From Clostridiaceae bacterium (GTDB lineage: Bacteria; Bacillota; Clostridia; Lachnospirales; Lachnospiraceae), in NCBI GenBank assembly GCA_910574345.1, contig CAJSZV010000017.1, positions 1-64,000 on the forward strand: a DNA stretch of 64,000 bases, in the 5' to 3' direction. A program made the translations under genes and the position numbers. Under the pieces are notes generated by a model. That model had not been told where the DNA came from. It worked only from the letters and a program-made list of their open reading frames with translations, and did not search any database. Below, in pieces: positions 25,802 to 34,953 of this stretch; position 1 is the stretch's first letter; every line of letters starts with the position of its first letter.

Positions 25802-26536
25802 CTACTTTCCCAAATCCCGAAGCACCTTGACTAATCTATCCGGACAATTTGTTATAATTGCAAATATCTCCTGCTCTGCAAGATACCGCATATCTTTTTC
25901 TTCATCGACAGTCCATGCCTGGATCTGGATTCCCTCATCGTGGATCTCACGGATGGTGTCCTGATCCAGATAGGTATAGATGGGGTTAATATAATCTGCG
26001 CCGTGGGATTTTGTGTACCTGCCGCCGGCGCACAGATGACTCGCTACCAGAAAAGCGCAACGGGTTTCCGGAGAAAGTTTTTTGGCCTTTACCATAGAGC
26101 GGTGGTTAAAAGACGAAAACAGAACACGGTCCAAAAGTCCATATTCTCTTATGAGAGCGATAACCTTTTCTTCCAGCCCTTCATACTCCACTATGGTATT
26201 CTTCAGTTCAATATTGGTAAAAATATCCTGGGTCCTGGCAAATTCAAAATACTCCCTTAAAGTGGGGATGGGATTGAATCCGAAACTGCCGGGATGACCG
26301 CTGCTGACATCGATCCGGCCCAGTTCCCCGGCGGTCATATCTTTTACAAGGCCCTTCCGTCCTCCCGTAACCCTGTCAATAAACTCATCATGTATGACTA
26401 CAACCTCTCCGTCCTTGCTCAGATGAACATCCAATTCGATGCCGTCGCACCCTGCCTCCACCGCCTTGCGGAATGCAAGCATGGTATTCTCCGGATATTG
26501 GCTGCTGAAACCTCTGTGGGCAATTATCTTAGTCAT
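25802..26536 (-). CDS. Glycerophosphodiester phosphodiesterase
   Basis: A 244-residue GDPD of the cytosolic UgpQ type, without signal peptide. It splits glycerophosphodiesters into glycerol-3-phosphate and an alcohol. The catalytic motif HRGFSSQYPENTMLAF (His and the ENT signature) is at the N-terminus, with the metal/phosphate residues in DGIELDVHLSKDGEVVVIHD. The C-terminal AWTVDEEKDMRYL is also typical. GAGGAGG precedes the ATG. Its position between the binding protein and the permeases makes glycerophosphodiesters, for example deacylated phospholipids, the likely import substrate. Confidence 0.93.
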   Translation of the reverse strand: MTKIIAHRGFSSQYPENTMLAFRKAVEAGCDGIELDVHLSKDGEVVVIHDEFIDRVTGGRKGLVKDMTAGELGRIDVSSGHPGSFGFNPIPTLREYFEFARTQDIFTNIELKNTIVEYEGLEEKVIALIREYGLLDRVLFSSFNHRSMVKAKKLSPETRCAFLVASHLCAGGRYTKSHGADYINPIYTYLDQDTIREIHDEGIQIQAWTVDEEKDMRYLAEQEIFAIITNCPDRLVKVLRDLGK

Positions 26537-26557
26537 ATAAGTATCCTCCTCTTTTAT

Positions 26558-26596
26558 GAAAAGAGCAGGTAATAATTGATACCTGCTCTTTTGGAT
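26558..26596 (-). terminator. Intercistronic hairpin after the binding-protein gene
   Basis: AAAAGAGCAGGTA pairs with TACCTGCTCTTTT around a short loop. It lies between the binding protein and the rest of the operon, so it probably gives partial termination or 3' protection and thereby more binding protein than permease. Confidence 0.7.
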
Positions 26597-26601
26597 GTCA
26601 A

Positions 26602-28026
26602 TTATTTAACTGTGGCATTATAATTGGCAATGGCATCATTGGCGCTGCTTGCAATGGCCGCGATGGCATCATCGACAGACTGTCCGTTCTGCAGGACAAG
26701 TTCCATATTCTGCTCGAAGGTAGCGCGGATCTCAGAGAATACACCCAAAGAAGCGCCCTGGGTAGCATAGTTGAGGGGAGCATCGTGAAGCTGATTGATA
26801 GCCGTCTGGAAATTGGGGTTCTCTTCCAGATACTTCTTCATCTCCTCTGTCTCATAAGCCTTTGTATTGGCGCAGAAATATCCTGTCTTCCGGCTGAATT
26901 CAGCAGCAACTTCCGGTGATGTGGCATATTTTATGAATTCCCATGCGTCTTTCTTCCTCTGCTCGTCTTTGTTGTCCAGTAGCCATAAGTTGCCGCCGCC
27001 GATGATAACGCCGCCTTCATCCGCCTTGCCGCCCATCATGGGAAGGTATGCGGTTCCGACTTCAAAACGATCGCCCACACCATTTAAAATCGCAGTAAGC
27101 TGAGCAGTTGACTCAAAAGTCATGGCCGCCTGGCCGGACATAAACGCATTCTTATTCTCATCGCTCTTACGACCGTAGTTTACGATAATTCCCTCGTCTA
27201 CCAGATGCTTCCAGGTCTCCATAATGGTCTTTGCCGAGCCGTTCTGATCGTAGGCAACAGCCGTGGCACGCTCTGTACGCCCGTTGTTGTTATTGGCGTA
27301 AAGTTCGCCCATACCTGCTACAAAGTTCTCAAAGAACCATCCGTAGATAAACAGAGACATGGGATACTGTATCACCCGATTGCCGTCTTTTTTCAACAGC
27401 TTGGGACCGATCTCCTCAATCTCCGCAAATGTTGTGGGCGGGTTCTCCGGATCCAGGCCTGCCTCTGCAAAAGCAGTCTTGTTATAATACATAATAGGAG
27501 TTGACGGATTGAAGGGGATGCACTGGAACTTATCATTTACCGTATAATAATTCCTCAAAATAGGCTCTATATCATCCAGATTAATAGCGGGATCGTCCGC
27601 CAGCATATCCTCCGCCGGAATAGCGAAACCGCTGTCCACCAGATACCTTGTACCCAGCTCAAACATCTGAACAACGTCAGGAGCGTTGCCTGCGGGCATA
27701 GCTGCCTTTAACTTAGTAAGGGCATCATCATAAGCCCCCTGGAAATCCGACTGCACATAAATCTCACTCTGTGAATTATTGAAATCATTGACAATATCCT
27801 CAACAGCCTCTCCGATGTTGCCTCCCATACAATGCCAGAAGGTAATAACTCTTGCGCCTTCCGGGGCCTTGGCAGCACCAGCTGATTTTTCACCCTGTGC
27901 CGCCGGCTGGCCAGAGGAAGCAGGTGCCGCATCTTTTTGTCCGCCGGAGCAGCCAACTAAGACATTTGTGAGAACAGCGGCGCAAAGCAGAGCACTGACA
28001 ATTTGTTTCACTTTTTTTGTTTTCAT
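26602..28026 (-). CDS. ABC substrate-binding lipoprotein, UgpB type
   Basis: A 474-residue extracellular binding protein. A signal peptide ends at a lipobox-like NVLVGCSGG (Cys26), followed by a short Ala/Gly/Lys-rich tether. ITFWHCMGG is the first strand region shared by UgpB-type proteins; PDVVQMFELGTRYLVDSG and YNKTAFAEAGLDPENPPTT are standard landmarks of family 1 binding proteins. It is the first gene of a four-gene leftward unit with GDPD and two permeases, which points to glycerol-3-phosphate diesters as substrate. AAGGAGAAGATTT precedes the ATG. Confidence 0.9.
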   Translation of the reverse strand: MKTKKVKQIVSALLCAAVLTNVLVGCSGGQKDAAPASSGQPAAQGEKSAGAAKAPEGARVITFWHCMGGNIGEAVEDIVNDFNNSQSEIYVQSDFQGAYDDALTKLKAAMPAGNAPDVVQMFELGTRYLVDSGFAIPAEDMLADDPAINLDDIEPILRNYYTVNDKFQCIPFNPSTPIMYYNKTAFAEAGLDPENPPTTFAEIEEIGPKLLKKDGNRVIQYPMSLFIYGWFFENFVAGMGELYANNNNGRTERATAVAYDQNGSAKTIMETWKHLVDEGIIVNYGRKSDENKNAFMSGQAAMTFESTAQLTAILNGVGDRFEVGTAYLPMMGGKADEGGVIIGGGNLWLLDNKDEQRKKDAWEFIKYATSPEVAAEFSRKTGYFCANTKAYETEEMKKYLEENPNFQTAINQLHDAPLNYATQGASLGVFSEIRATFEQNMELVLQNGQSVDDAIAAIASSANDAIANYNATVK

Positions 28027-28070
28027 AAATCTTCTCCTTTGTTTTGTATTTTTACGACATCTACATATTC

Positions 28071-28097
28071 ATTATATTATTTGTTGCATTTTGTCAA
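28071..28097 (-). promoter_or_regulatory. Likely promoter of the ugp-like operon
   Basis: Minus strand TTGACA (28097-28092) with TATAAT (28076-28071) at 15-bp spacing. The short spacing is not ideal, so strength is uncertain. The whole 28027-28260 region is A/T-rich and holds no gene. Confidence 0.45.
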
Positions 28098-28282
28098 TTA
28101 ATAATAAAAATTAGTTGTGTATTTTTTACTATTATATCCTTTATTTTTCATTATTTATTGTGCTTTTTCATCTTTTTCACATTTCATGTAATAAACACGT
28201 GCTTCTTTCAAATTCTCGTTTCTGCATATTAATTTTATATTTTTTGAAATAAACACAAAAGACTGTGAAAAATCCCGCCTCA

Positions 28283-28340
28283 TTGACGGAAAACCAGGTT
28301 TATGCTAATATGATTTTTATTGAAGCCGACTTGACTCGGC
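28283..28340 (+). promoter_or_regulatory. Extended -10 promoter and leader hairpin of the Hsp70/J-protein operon
   Basis: TTGACG (28283-28288), 17-bp spacer, TAATAT (28306-28311) preceded by TG at 28303-28304. Just downstream GCCGA / TCGGC (28325-28340) forms a small leader hairpin or operator-like repeat. It is not a CIRCE element. Confidence 0.6.
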
Positions 28341-28363
28341 GGCACAGGGGAGGTATCTATCAT

Positions 28364-30052
28364 ATGGCAGTAATCGGAATTGATCTGGGGACCACAAACA
28401 GCCTGGCGGCTGTCTGGAAAGACGGAAAAAGCGTCCTGATTCCCAACAGGCTCGGCGCCTGCCTGACGCCCAGCGTGGTGACGGAGGCAGAGGGAGCGGT
28501 ATGGGTGGGCACGGTAGCCAGGGAAAAGAGGCTGGCATACCCCCGGCAGAGCGCCGCTTCTTTTAAACGGCTTATGGGCACGGAGCAAAAACTTTATCTT
28601 GGAGACAAGGGATATACGCCCCAGGAGTTGTCGGCTGTGGTACTGAGGCAGCTAAAGCAGGACGCGGAGGAATTTCTGGGGGAGGCCGTAGACGAGGCCG
28701 TCATCAGCGTCCCTGCATATTTTAATGATGAACAGCGCTATGCCACCAGACAGGCAGGACTTCTGGCAGGGCTTAAGGTGGAACGGCTTGTCAATGAACC
28801 TTCGGCGGCAGCCCTGGCCTGTCACAATCTTCACAGCCAGGAGGACGAGACCTTTCTCGTAATTGATTTCGGCGGAGGCACTCTGGACGTGTCTGTAGTG
28901 GCCTGCTTTGACCAGATCGTGGAGATTCTGGCAGTAGCCGGGGACAATCATCTGGGAGGAGATGATTTTGACCAGCGCATTGCGGAACATTTCTGCCGGG
29001 AACACGGGATCGGACAGGATACCTTAAACCCCAGGCAGTGGCTGACCCTGCTCCAAAGCGCAGAGCAGTGCAAACGGCTGCTGACGGAAAAGGAAGGGGC
29101 CATGATGGAATGGGAAGGTCCTGAGGGAAAGATGGGGCTGATCCTGAGCCGGGATGATTTGATTCGGATTTGCGCCCCTTTGTTTAAACGGCTGGAGGCA
29201 GTGGTGCAGAAGGCCCTGAGGGACGCCTCTTCCGACGCCATTGACAGGATCGTGCTGGTAGGCGGCACCTGCCGCATGCCCGTGATCCGTCAGTACATCC
29301 GACATTTCATGAACATTGCTCCCATGACAGAGGATCACCCTGACGAGATCGTGGCCAAAGGCGCTGCAGTCTACGCAGGGATCAAGGAGCGCAGGGAGGA
29401 GATTAAGGACCTGCTTCTGACGGATATCTGTCCCTTTACCATGGGGATCGGCGTACGGGATCCCTCCAGTCAGGATCTGCTCCTTTCACCAGTGATTGAG
29501 CGCAACTGCGTCCTTCCTTTCAGCCGGGAGCAGTCCTACACTCCCTGTACCGACACCCAGGACCATGTGATGATTCATATTTTCCAGGGAGAATCCATGC
29601 ACTGCAGTGAAAACCTGTTCTTAGGAACCCTGCATCTGGATATGCCCCCGGCAAGTTCCGGCTCCCGGTTTGTAAAGGTGCGCTTCACTTATGACATTAA
29701 CGGAATCCTGGAAGCGGAGGCGGTCAACCACGCAGGGATGAAGGCCCGCAAACGCATCGTCAACAGCCATATCCGCATGAGCGATGAAGAACTGGAAGAA
29801 CGGATCATCCACCTTAAAAACCTGAACTATATTTCGCGGGAGGAGGAACAGACAGAGTATCTTCTGGCGCGGGGAGACCGGCTGTATCGGGAATGTCTGG
29901 GAAGAGACCGGGACGTGGTTCAAAACAACAGCCAGCTGCTCCGCTCTCTCATGGACAAAAAAAATCCGGCTAAGCTGCGGGCGGCGCGCAGGCAGGTGGA
30001 GCCGGTTTTTGACTATCTGGAAGAAAAACTGGGTCTGGAGAAACTGATATGA
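28364..30052 (+). CDS. Hsp70-family chaperone (HscC-like DnaK paralogue)
   Basis: A 562-residue Hsp70 protein. ATG 28364 is chosen because AGGGGAGGT precedes it and the protein then begins with the ATPase motif MAVIGIDLGTTNS; an earlier in-frame start adds 33 unrelated residues. The actin-like ATPase has VISVPAYFND, VIDFGGGTLDVSV and VLVGGTCRMP. The substrate-binding part is short, and the protein lacks the long lid and the EEVD-like tail of DnaK. Overall it fits the HscC class. The next gene overlaps by 4 bp and encodes a divergent J-domain protein, as with E. coli HscC and DjlB/DjlC. Client proteins are unknown. Confidence 0.88.
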   Translation: MAVIGIDLGTTNSLAAVWKDGKSVLIPNRLGACLTPSVVTEAEGAVWVGTVAREKRLAYPRQSAASFKRLMGTEQKLYLGDKGYTPQELSAVVLRQLKQDAEEFLGEAVDEAVISVPAYFNDEQRYATRQAGLLAGLKVERLVNEPSAAALACHNLHSQEDETFLVIDFGGGTLDVSVVACFDQIVEILAVAGDNHLGGDDFDQRIAEHFCREHGIGQDTLNPRQWLTLLQSAEQCKRLLTEKEGAMMEWEGPEGKMGLILSRDDLIRICAPLFKRLEAVVQKALRDASSDAIDRIVLVGGTCRMPVIRQYIRHFMNIAPMTEDHPDEIVAKGAAVYAGIKERREEIKDLLLTDICPFTMGIGVRDPSSQDLLLSPVIERNCVLPFSREQSYTPCTDTQDHVMIHIFQGESMHCSENLFLGTLHLDMPPASSGSRFVKVRFTYDINGILEAEAVNHAGMKARKRIVNSHIRMSDEELEERIIHLKNLNYISREEEQTEYLLARGDRLYRECLGRDRDVVQNNSQLLRSLMDKKNPAKLRAARRQVEPVFDYLEEKLGLEKLI

Positions 30053-30951
30053 ACGGACAGCGAGAAAACATATGGGAGATTCTTGGAATCCGGCCTACTG
30101 AGGATAAAAGGGCCATCCGGCGGGCTTACGCCCAGGCCTGCCGCACCTGCCATCCGGAAGACCAGCCGGAAGAATTCCGGCAGCTGCATCAGGCCTATGA
30201 ACAGGCCCTGACCTGGGCCAAGGCCCAAAAAGAAGAGCCGGCAGAAGCAGGCGGAGAAAACCTTTGGCAGAATGAGAAAAAGGGAACAGACAAAAAGGAC
30301 AGAGAATCCATAGAGTCAGGAGAAAGCGCCCCGCCCTCCGAACACTGGGAAGAACTTTTGCAGGGCGAGACAGGCGAAACAGAAGAAAAGCCGGCGGCAT
30401 CCCCGGCACTCCCCCGCTCCATGCATCGCTGGGAGGAACTGCTCCTTATGGGGATGGAAGAAGACGCCGCCCTGCCGCCGCCACCGGATCCCCTTTCCTG
30501 GCAGTCTGTTGATCCGACCCAGGTCTCATCCCAGGTCCTTACGGACTTCGGAAAGCTGTTGGAGCAGATGAAGCTTTTGGAAATCTATGTCAGGGATAAT
30601 CCGCCTCAGGACGAGTCCGCCTGGCATCAGATAATGGAACGGTGGGATCTGCTGGCGGACAGTCCGATGTTCCGGATGCTGGGAGAAAAACCCGCTTATT
30701 TCCAGCTGCTCTTCGGCTGGCTCAACAGGGAAAGAGGGCGGCTCCACATTCCCACCATTGTGGGGATCCTTCGCATCTACCAGATAAACAGGCGGCTCAT
30801 TGGGCATCCATGGAAAAGACGCATATACGAAAGGATGAAACCAGAACTTCGCATACTCGTCTATGAACTTATATTTTATGAGAGCATATGGGATGCGGAA
30901 CTGTTTCGGGAAAAACTCAATCTGTACGGCGACCGGAAAAAAAGGAAATAA
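30049..30951 (+). CDS. J-domain protein, DjlB/DjlC-like co-chaperone
   Basis: A 300-residue protein with a divergent N-terminal J domain (residues 8-60): IWEILGIRPTEDKRAIRRAY, then CHPEDQPEEFRQLHQAYEQAL. The normal HPD tripeptide reads HPE here, followed by D, as often seen in partners of HscC-type chaperones. A charged linker (about 70-130) rich in Glu and Lys is followed by a helical C-terminal region of unknown fold, and no membrane helix is apparent. The ATG overlaps the chaperone stop (ATGA), so the two are translated together and this protein should stimulate that Hsp70. Its stop lies only 10 bp from the end of a convergent TRAP gene. Confidence 0.82.
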   Translation: MNGQRENIWEILGIRPTEDKRAIRRAYAQACRTCHPEDQPEEFRQLHQAYEQALTWAKAQKEEPAEAGGENLWQNEKKGTDKKDRESIESGESAPPSEHWEELLQGETGETEEKPAASPALPRSMHRWEELLLMGMEEDAALPPPPDPLSWQSVDPTQVSSQVLTDFGKLLEQMKLLEIYVRDNPPQDESAWHQIMERWDLLADSPMFRMLGEKPAYFQLLFGWLNRERGRLHIPTIVGILRIYQINRRLIGHPWKRRIYERMKPELRILVYELIFYESIWDAELFREKLNLYGDRKKRK

Positions 30952-30961
30952 CCAGTAACCT

Positions 30962-32269
30962 TTAAACATATCCCAACAGCCCTGGAAGCCACAAAGACAA
31001 AAAGGGCACATAGGTTACCAGGAGAAGCACGGCGAAAATTGCCGCAAAATAATATAAAAGAGGTTTGATCACATCCTCAATCCTGGTGTCCGCTACCTTT
31101 ACCCCTACGAACAGGGTGGTTCCCACGGGAGGGGTGATGGTGCCGATGCAAAGGTTAAAGATCATCATGATTCCGAAATGAACGGAATTCATCCCCAGTT
31201 CCTGGCAGATGGGAAGGAAGATGGGGGTAAAGATCAGGCAGGCCGGCGTCATATCCATAAAAGTCCCCACAACCAGCAAAAGAATATTGATAATCAGCAG
31301 AATCACATAGGGGTTATTGCTGATGCCTAACATAGCCCCGGAGATGGCTGCCGGCAGTCCCGTAAAGGCCATGACCCAGGACATAATGCTGGAAACTCCG
31401 ATGAGGAAAATAATGATGCCCGCCATCTGGGCGCTGTCCATAAAGATTTCCGGCAGATCCTTCCATGTGATGGAGCGGTAGAAATACAGTGACAGCACCA
31501 GGCTGTAGACGACTGCCACCACGGCCCCTTCCGTAGCCGTGAAAATTCCCCTGATGATTCCCCCTATGACGATAACAATCATCAAAAGGCTGGGAATGGC
31601 CTCATAGGAAGTGCGTATCCTCTCTTTTCCCGTAAAGGACTGCTCACTGCGGTATCCCTGCTTCTTGGCATAAAAGTACACAACCGCCATGCATGCCAGC
31701 CCCCACAGTATTCCGGGAATGTATCCGGCCATGAACAGGGCCGCTATGGATGTTCCGCCGCTGACCAGGGCATAGGTGATCATCACGTTGCTTGGGGGGA
31801 TCAAAAGGCCTGTGGGCGCTGTGGCAATGTTCACCGCCGCGGAAAAATTTCTGTCATACCCCTCCTTCTCCTCCACAGGGCCGATGATGGCTCCCATGGC
31901 GGAGGCGGCCGCCGTCCCCGAACCTGATATGGCGCCGAACAGCATGTTGGCCACAATATTGGTGTGGGCAAGGGCTCCGGGAATCCTGCCTGTAAAGAGT
32001 TTGGCGAACTGAATGAGCCGGATAGCGATCCCCCCGCGGTTCATAATATTTCCCGCCAGAATAAAGAAGGGAATGGCTATGAGATTAAACACGGAGATGC
32101 CTGAGAATATCCTCTGGGCTCCCGTGAGAAGGGCCGGTTCCATCTCAAGAATGGGCAGAATGGCACAGATTGAGGAAACTGCCAGGGCTATGGCTATGGG
32201 AATTCCCGCAAGAAGCATAGCTGCCAAAACCACCAGAATAATCAAACCTGCGGTCCACGCAATATTCAT
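30962..32269 (-). CDS. dctM: TRAP transporter large membrane subunit (DctM)
   Basis: A 435-residue integral membrane protein with about 12 helices. The start MNIAWTAGLIIL at 32269 has GGAGG 10 bp upstream and overlaps the end of DctQ by 4 bp; a longer frame from 32476 reads antisense-like sequence and is rejected. Landmarks are AIPFFILAGNIMNRGGIA, LVKVLFG-like region NMLFGAISGSGTAAASAMG, and DMTPACLIFTPIFLPI near the C-terminus. DctM carries the Na+-coupled transport of the substrate delivered by the periplasmic-type binding protein; small organic acids are the usual cargo. Confidence 0.93.
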   Translation of the reverse strand: MNIAWTAGLIILVVLAAMLLAGIPIAIALAVSSICAILPILEMEPALLTGAQRIFSGISVFNLIAIPFFILAGNIMNRGGIAIRLIQFAKLFTGRIPGALAHTNIVANMLFGAISGSGTAAASAMGAIIGPVEEKEGYDRNFSAAVNIATAPTGLLIPPSNVMITYALVSGGTSIAALFMAGYIPGILWGLACMAVVYFYAKKQGYRSEQSFTGKERIRTSYEAIPSLLMIVIVIGGIIRGIFTATEGAVVAVVYSLVLSLYFYRSITWKDLPEIFMDSAQMAGIIIFLIGVSSIMSWVMAFTGLPAAISGAMLGISNNPYVILLIINILLLVVGTFMDMTPACLIFTPIFLPICQELGMNSVHFGIMMIFNLCIGTITPPVGTTLFVGVKVADTRIEDVIKPLLYYFAAIFAVLLLVTYVPFLSLWLPGLLGYV

Positions 32270-32760
32270 CGTCTTTCTTCCTCCTTTCTGTTTCCTGCTA
32301 TGTCTGCTATATTCAGAATACTGTAGATCAGAATGAGGATGCCGCTTATAGGTACGATACTGTACACACAGCCCATGGGGATTCCCAAAGAAGCCGTCTT
32401 CTGCCCCATGGTCAGGGATGTGATCTGAACTCCTCCGTAGATCATAACAATGGCCGCAAAGCAAAAAATCAGACATTCGGAGACCATCTCCAGCCCTTGT
32501 CTCAGGCTTTCTTCGGCTTTATCCGCCAAAAATCCCATGCGCATATGTCCCCGTCTGCCAAACATATAGGCGGCCCCCAGAAGGGAGAGCCAGGCAAAGG
32601 CATAGGTCAACAACTCCTCGGATACGGTGCTTGGCCGGTTGAACAGGTATCGCACCAGAATCTGGTAAGTTCCCACCATCACCATGGCTCCGAACAGGAC
32701 AATCTGACATATTCTAAGGCCCGAATCCATGGCGTTTCGAATCTTCTTTCCTGTCTCCAT
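32266..32760 (-). CDS. dctQ: TRAP transporter small membrane subunit (DctQ)
   Basis: A four-helix protein of about 164 residues. The start METGKKIRNAMD at 32760 follows GGGGGAGGAAGAG and overlaps the stop of the binding protein by one base (TGATG). LLTYAFAWLSLLGAAYMFGRRGHMRMGFL is the family signature region (core AFAWLSLLGAAYMFGRRGHM). DctQ stabilises DctM and helps contact the binding protein. Confidence 0.92.
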   Translation of the reverse strand: METGKKIRNAMDSGLRICQIVLFGAMVMVGTYQILVRYLFNRPSTVSEELLTYAFAWLSLLGAAYMFGRRGHMRMGFLADKAEESLRQGLEMVSECLIFCFAAIVMIYGGVQITSLTMGQKTASLGIPMGCVYSIVPISGILILIYSILNIADIAGNRKEEERR

Positions 32761-33887
32761 CACTCTTCCTCCCCCTTTTCCAAATTGCTCCATGCCGGCC
32801 TTGCCTGTAAGCCGGGATTTGGCTTTAACCCCATCTCAGGCCCATACTCTCCCTCATGTTCCCTCATCTCCTCATTAATCTTCTGAATCTCCTCATATAT
32901 CTGTGCGATATGAGGATTATCCCGCAGCATTTCTTCATGAAGGGGCAGCACTTTCTCCTTAAAGGACTCCACCTCCGCCTGCAAAAATTCCACCCCCATA
33001 TCTCTGGAGGCCCTTTCTTTGGCTTCCTCCACCTGTTTATCCCACTCCTGCAGTTCCACCTCATTGGAGAGCCGGGCAGCTTCCCGGAATATTTCCATTT
33101 CCTCTGCTGTCAGACTGTTTAAAAACTTTAAGTTGCCCACAAGCATATCGGGAACCATCTGGTGCATATTATAGGTAAAATATTTTGCCACCTCTCCGTG
33201 TTTGTTGTTAGTGAGAGCCAGTTCATTGTTCTCCGCCCCGTCGATAACTCCCTGCTGGATGGCGGTATACACTTCTCCGAAACTCATGGGGGAAGCCGCG
33301 GCTCCAAAAGCCTGCATCATCTTTACGCTGGCCGGACTCTGCTGTACCCGAATCTTCATTCCCCTCAAATCATCAGGCGTATAGATGGGCTTTTTGGCAT
33401 AGAAATTCCTGGTTCCCGCATTGTACCAGGTCAGCACCCGGAAGCCCGCCTGATCTGTGGACTCATAGATACTGTTCATCACAGCCTCATTGCCCATGAC
33501 CGTCTTGTAGACTTCCGGCGAATCAAAAAGATAGGGCATGCTGAAAAACTCATAGACGTCGGCAAAGGTCTCTAAGTTGGCTGTGCCTGCCACCACAAAA
33601 TCAATAGCTCCCGTCTGGGTCAGCTCGATGGCCTTCTGGGTGGCACCCAAAATCTCATTGGGAAAGATCTGAACTTCGTATTTTTCCCCCAGATTCTTTT
33701 CCACATGATCCTTAAATGCCGCAAGACCCAGGTATTCCGGATGGCTCTCCGACTGACCAAGGGCAATCCTCACGATTCTCTTTCCGTCCGCCGGTTTGAT
33801 GCACCCTGCCAGTGCCCATGCCGCCATCGCCAATATGATTCCATCAAAAAACAGCCTTACTGTACAAAAGTTCTCCCATCGTCTCAT
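32760..33887 (-). CDS. dctP: TRAP transporter substrate-binding lipoprotein (DctP)
   Basis: A 375-residue extracellular binding protein with a signal peptide ending in lipobox ALAGC (Cys28-29). The conserved substrate-anchoring Arg lies in GMKIRVQQSPASVKMMQAFGA (core MKIRVQQSPA); GAIDFVVAGTANL and FSMPYLFDSPE are DctP landmarks. Such Arg-anchored proteins bind carboxylates (C4-dicarboxylates, sialic or other sugar acids). The exact ligand cannot be read. The C-terminal 25 residues are a Pro/Glu-rich tail. The ribosome site (AGAGGG) is weak. No regulator is beside the operon, which ends at 30962 facing the J-protein gene. Confidence 0.9.
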   Translation of the reverse strand: MRRWENFCTVRLFFDGIILAMAAWALAGCIKPADGKRIVRIALGQSESHPEYLGLAAFKDHVEKNLGEKYEVQIFPNEILGATQKAIELTQTGAIDFVVAGTANLETFADVYEFFSMPYLFDSPEVYKTVMGNEAVMNSIYESTDQAGFRVLTWYNAGTRNFYAKKPIYTPDDLRGMKIRVQQSPASVKMMQAFGAAASPMSFGEVYTAIQQGVIDGAENNELALTNNKHGEVAKYFTYNMHQMVPDMLVGNLKFLNSLTAEEMEIFREAARLSNEVELQEWDKQVEEAKERASRDMGVEFLQAEVESFKEKVLPLHEEMLRDNPHIAQIYEEIQKINEEMREHEGEYGPEMGLKPNPGLQARPAWSNLEKGEEE

Positions 33888-33974
33888 GAACCCTCTGCGT
33901 TCCTTTCTTCCCCCTGTTTGGAGGCGTGGATTTCTCTTGTTAGTATGACTGTTTTTTGAAAAAATACACAGAAC

Positions 33975-34832
33975 TCAATCATATTTCTTCACTAATGTAA
34001 ATCCTCTTCCTCTCACCTCGTTTACCTGATGAATCACAATAAAGGCCTGAGGATCAATCTTCTGAATCAATTGATTCAGCTGTACCAGTTCCCGGTTATT
34101 GACCACGGACATGACCACATACCCGTCCTTTTTCAGATGTCCTGTCCTTGATTTAAATAAGGTCACTCCCCGGTCCAGTTCCCTAGCGATGGCCTGGTTT
34201 ACCTCCTCATAATATTCCGTCACGATTTTCACCTGCATCTTAGCCTGACCCAGAAGAAGAACCTTATTCAGCACCGTGGTATAAGTCAGCACCAGCAAAA
34301 TACCATACAGGACCATTTCCTTATTCGTAAACACAATCTGCAGAAGAAGGATTGCCGTATCCATGGCGTTCATGGTGGCAGAGACAGGAAGCCCCGTCTT
34401 TTTGTTCAGAACCAAAGGCGGTATATCCATGCCTCCCGTGGAAGCTCCCGCCCGGATCACCACCCCGATTCCCCCGCCTATGAGAAGTCCGGCAAAGACC
34501 AGGGCCAGAAAATTGTCCTCCGTCACTTTCCCAAGGGCGGGAACCTTCTGAAACACAGATAAGATAAAGGGGTAATAAAAGGTGCTGATCATGGTGGTAA
34601 GGGCAAATTTTTTTCCGAGAACCACTGCTCCTAAAAGAAACATGGCCACATTAAACACCGTGACAAAAACCTGGATGGGAATTCCTGCCTGATGGTAGAA
34701 AAATAGGGCCAGGCCTGTGGTTCCTCCTGTAATGAGGCCGTTTGGCAGAATAAACATGGTAACTGCCAGGGCATAAGCTGTGTTGCCTGCCAGTATCCAC
34801 AAAATACTTTTCACATTGTTCCAGCTGTTCAT
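33975..34832 (-). CDS. YitT family membrane protein
   Basis: A 285-residue YitT/DUF161 protein with five or six helices followed by a cytosolic DUF2179 domain (about 205-285). Landmarks are FILPNGLITGGTTGLALFFY, RAGASTGGMDIPPLVLNKKTG and the C-terminal DPQAFIVIHQVNEVRGRGF. Family function is not established; transport has been suggested. AAGGAG precedes the ATG. It is flanked by the TRAP operon and by the terminator of deoB. Confidence 0.88.
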   Translation of the reverse strand: MNSWNNVKSILWILAGNTAYALAVTMFILPNGLITGGTTGLALFFYHQAGIPIQVFVTVFNVAMFLLGAVVLGKKFALTTMISTFYYPFILSVFQKVPALGKVTEDNFLALVFAGLLIGGGIGVVIRAGASTGGMDIPPLVLNKKTGLPVSATMNAMDTAILLLQIVFTNKEMVLYGILLVLTYTTVLNKVLLLGQAKMQVKIVTEYYEEVNQAIARELDRGVTLFKSRTGHLKKDGYVVMSVVNNRELVQLNQLIQKIDPQAFIVIHQVNEVRGRGFTLVKKYD

Positions 34833-34895
34833 ATTTTTCTCCTTTTTTTCTGGTAATTATCTAACCATCTATCACACTATTGAATTAAAGTGCAC

Positions 34896-34934
34896 AAAAA
34901 AACCGCCTGCGATTCTCTCGCAGGCGGCTTTTTC
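34896..34934 (-). terminator. Terminator of deoB
   Basis: Perfect stem CCGCCTGCGA / (T)CGCAGGCGG with a short loop; a run of seven or more T follows on the minus strand and five T on the plus strand. It ends the deoB transcript 20 bp after the stop. Confidence 0.85.
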
Positions 34935-34953
34935 GCCCTGATCCGGCGGCCCG

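Noticed and set aside
28325-28340. CIRCE heat-shock element before the Hsp70 gene
   Set aside because: CIRCE is TTAGCACTC-N9-GAGTGCTAA; this is only a 5-bp stem GCCGA/TCGGC.
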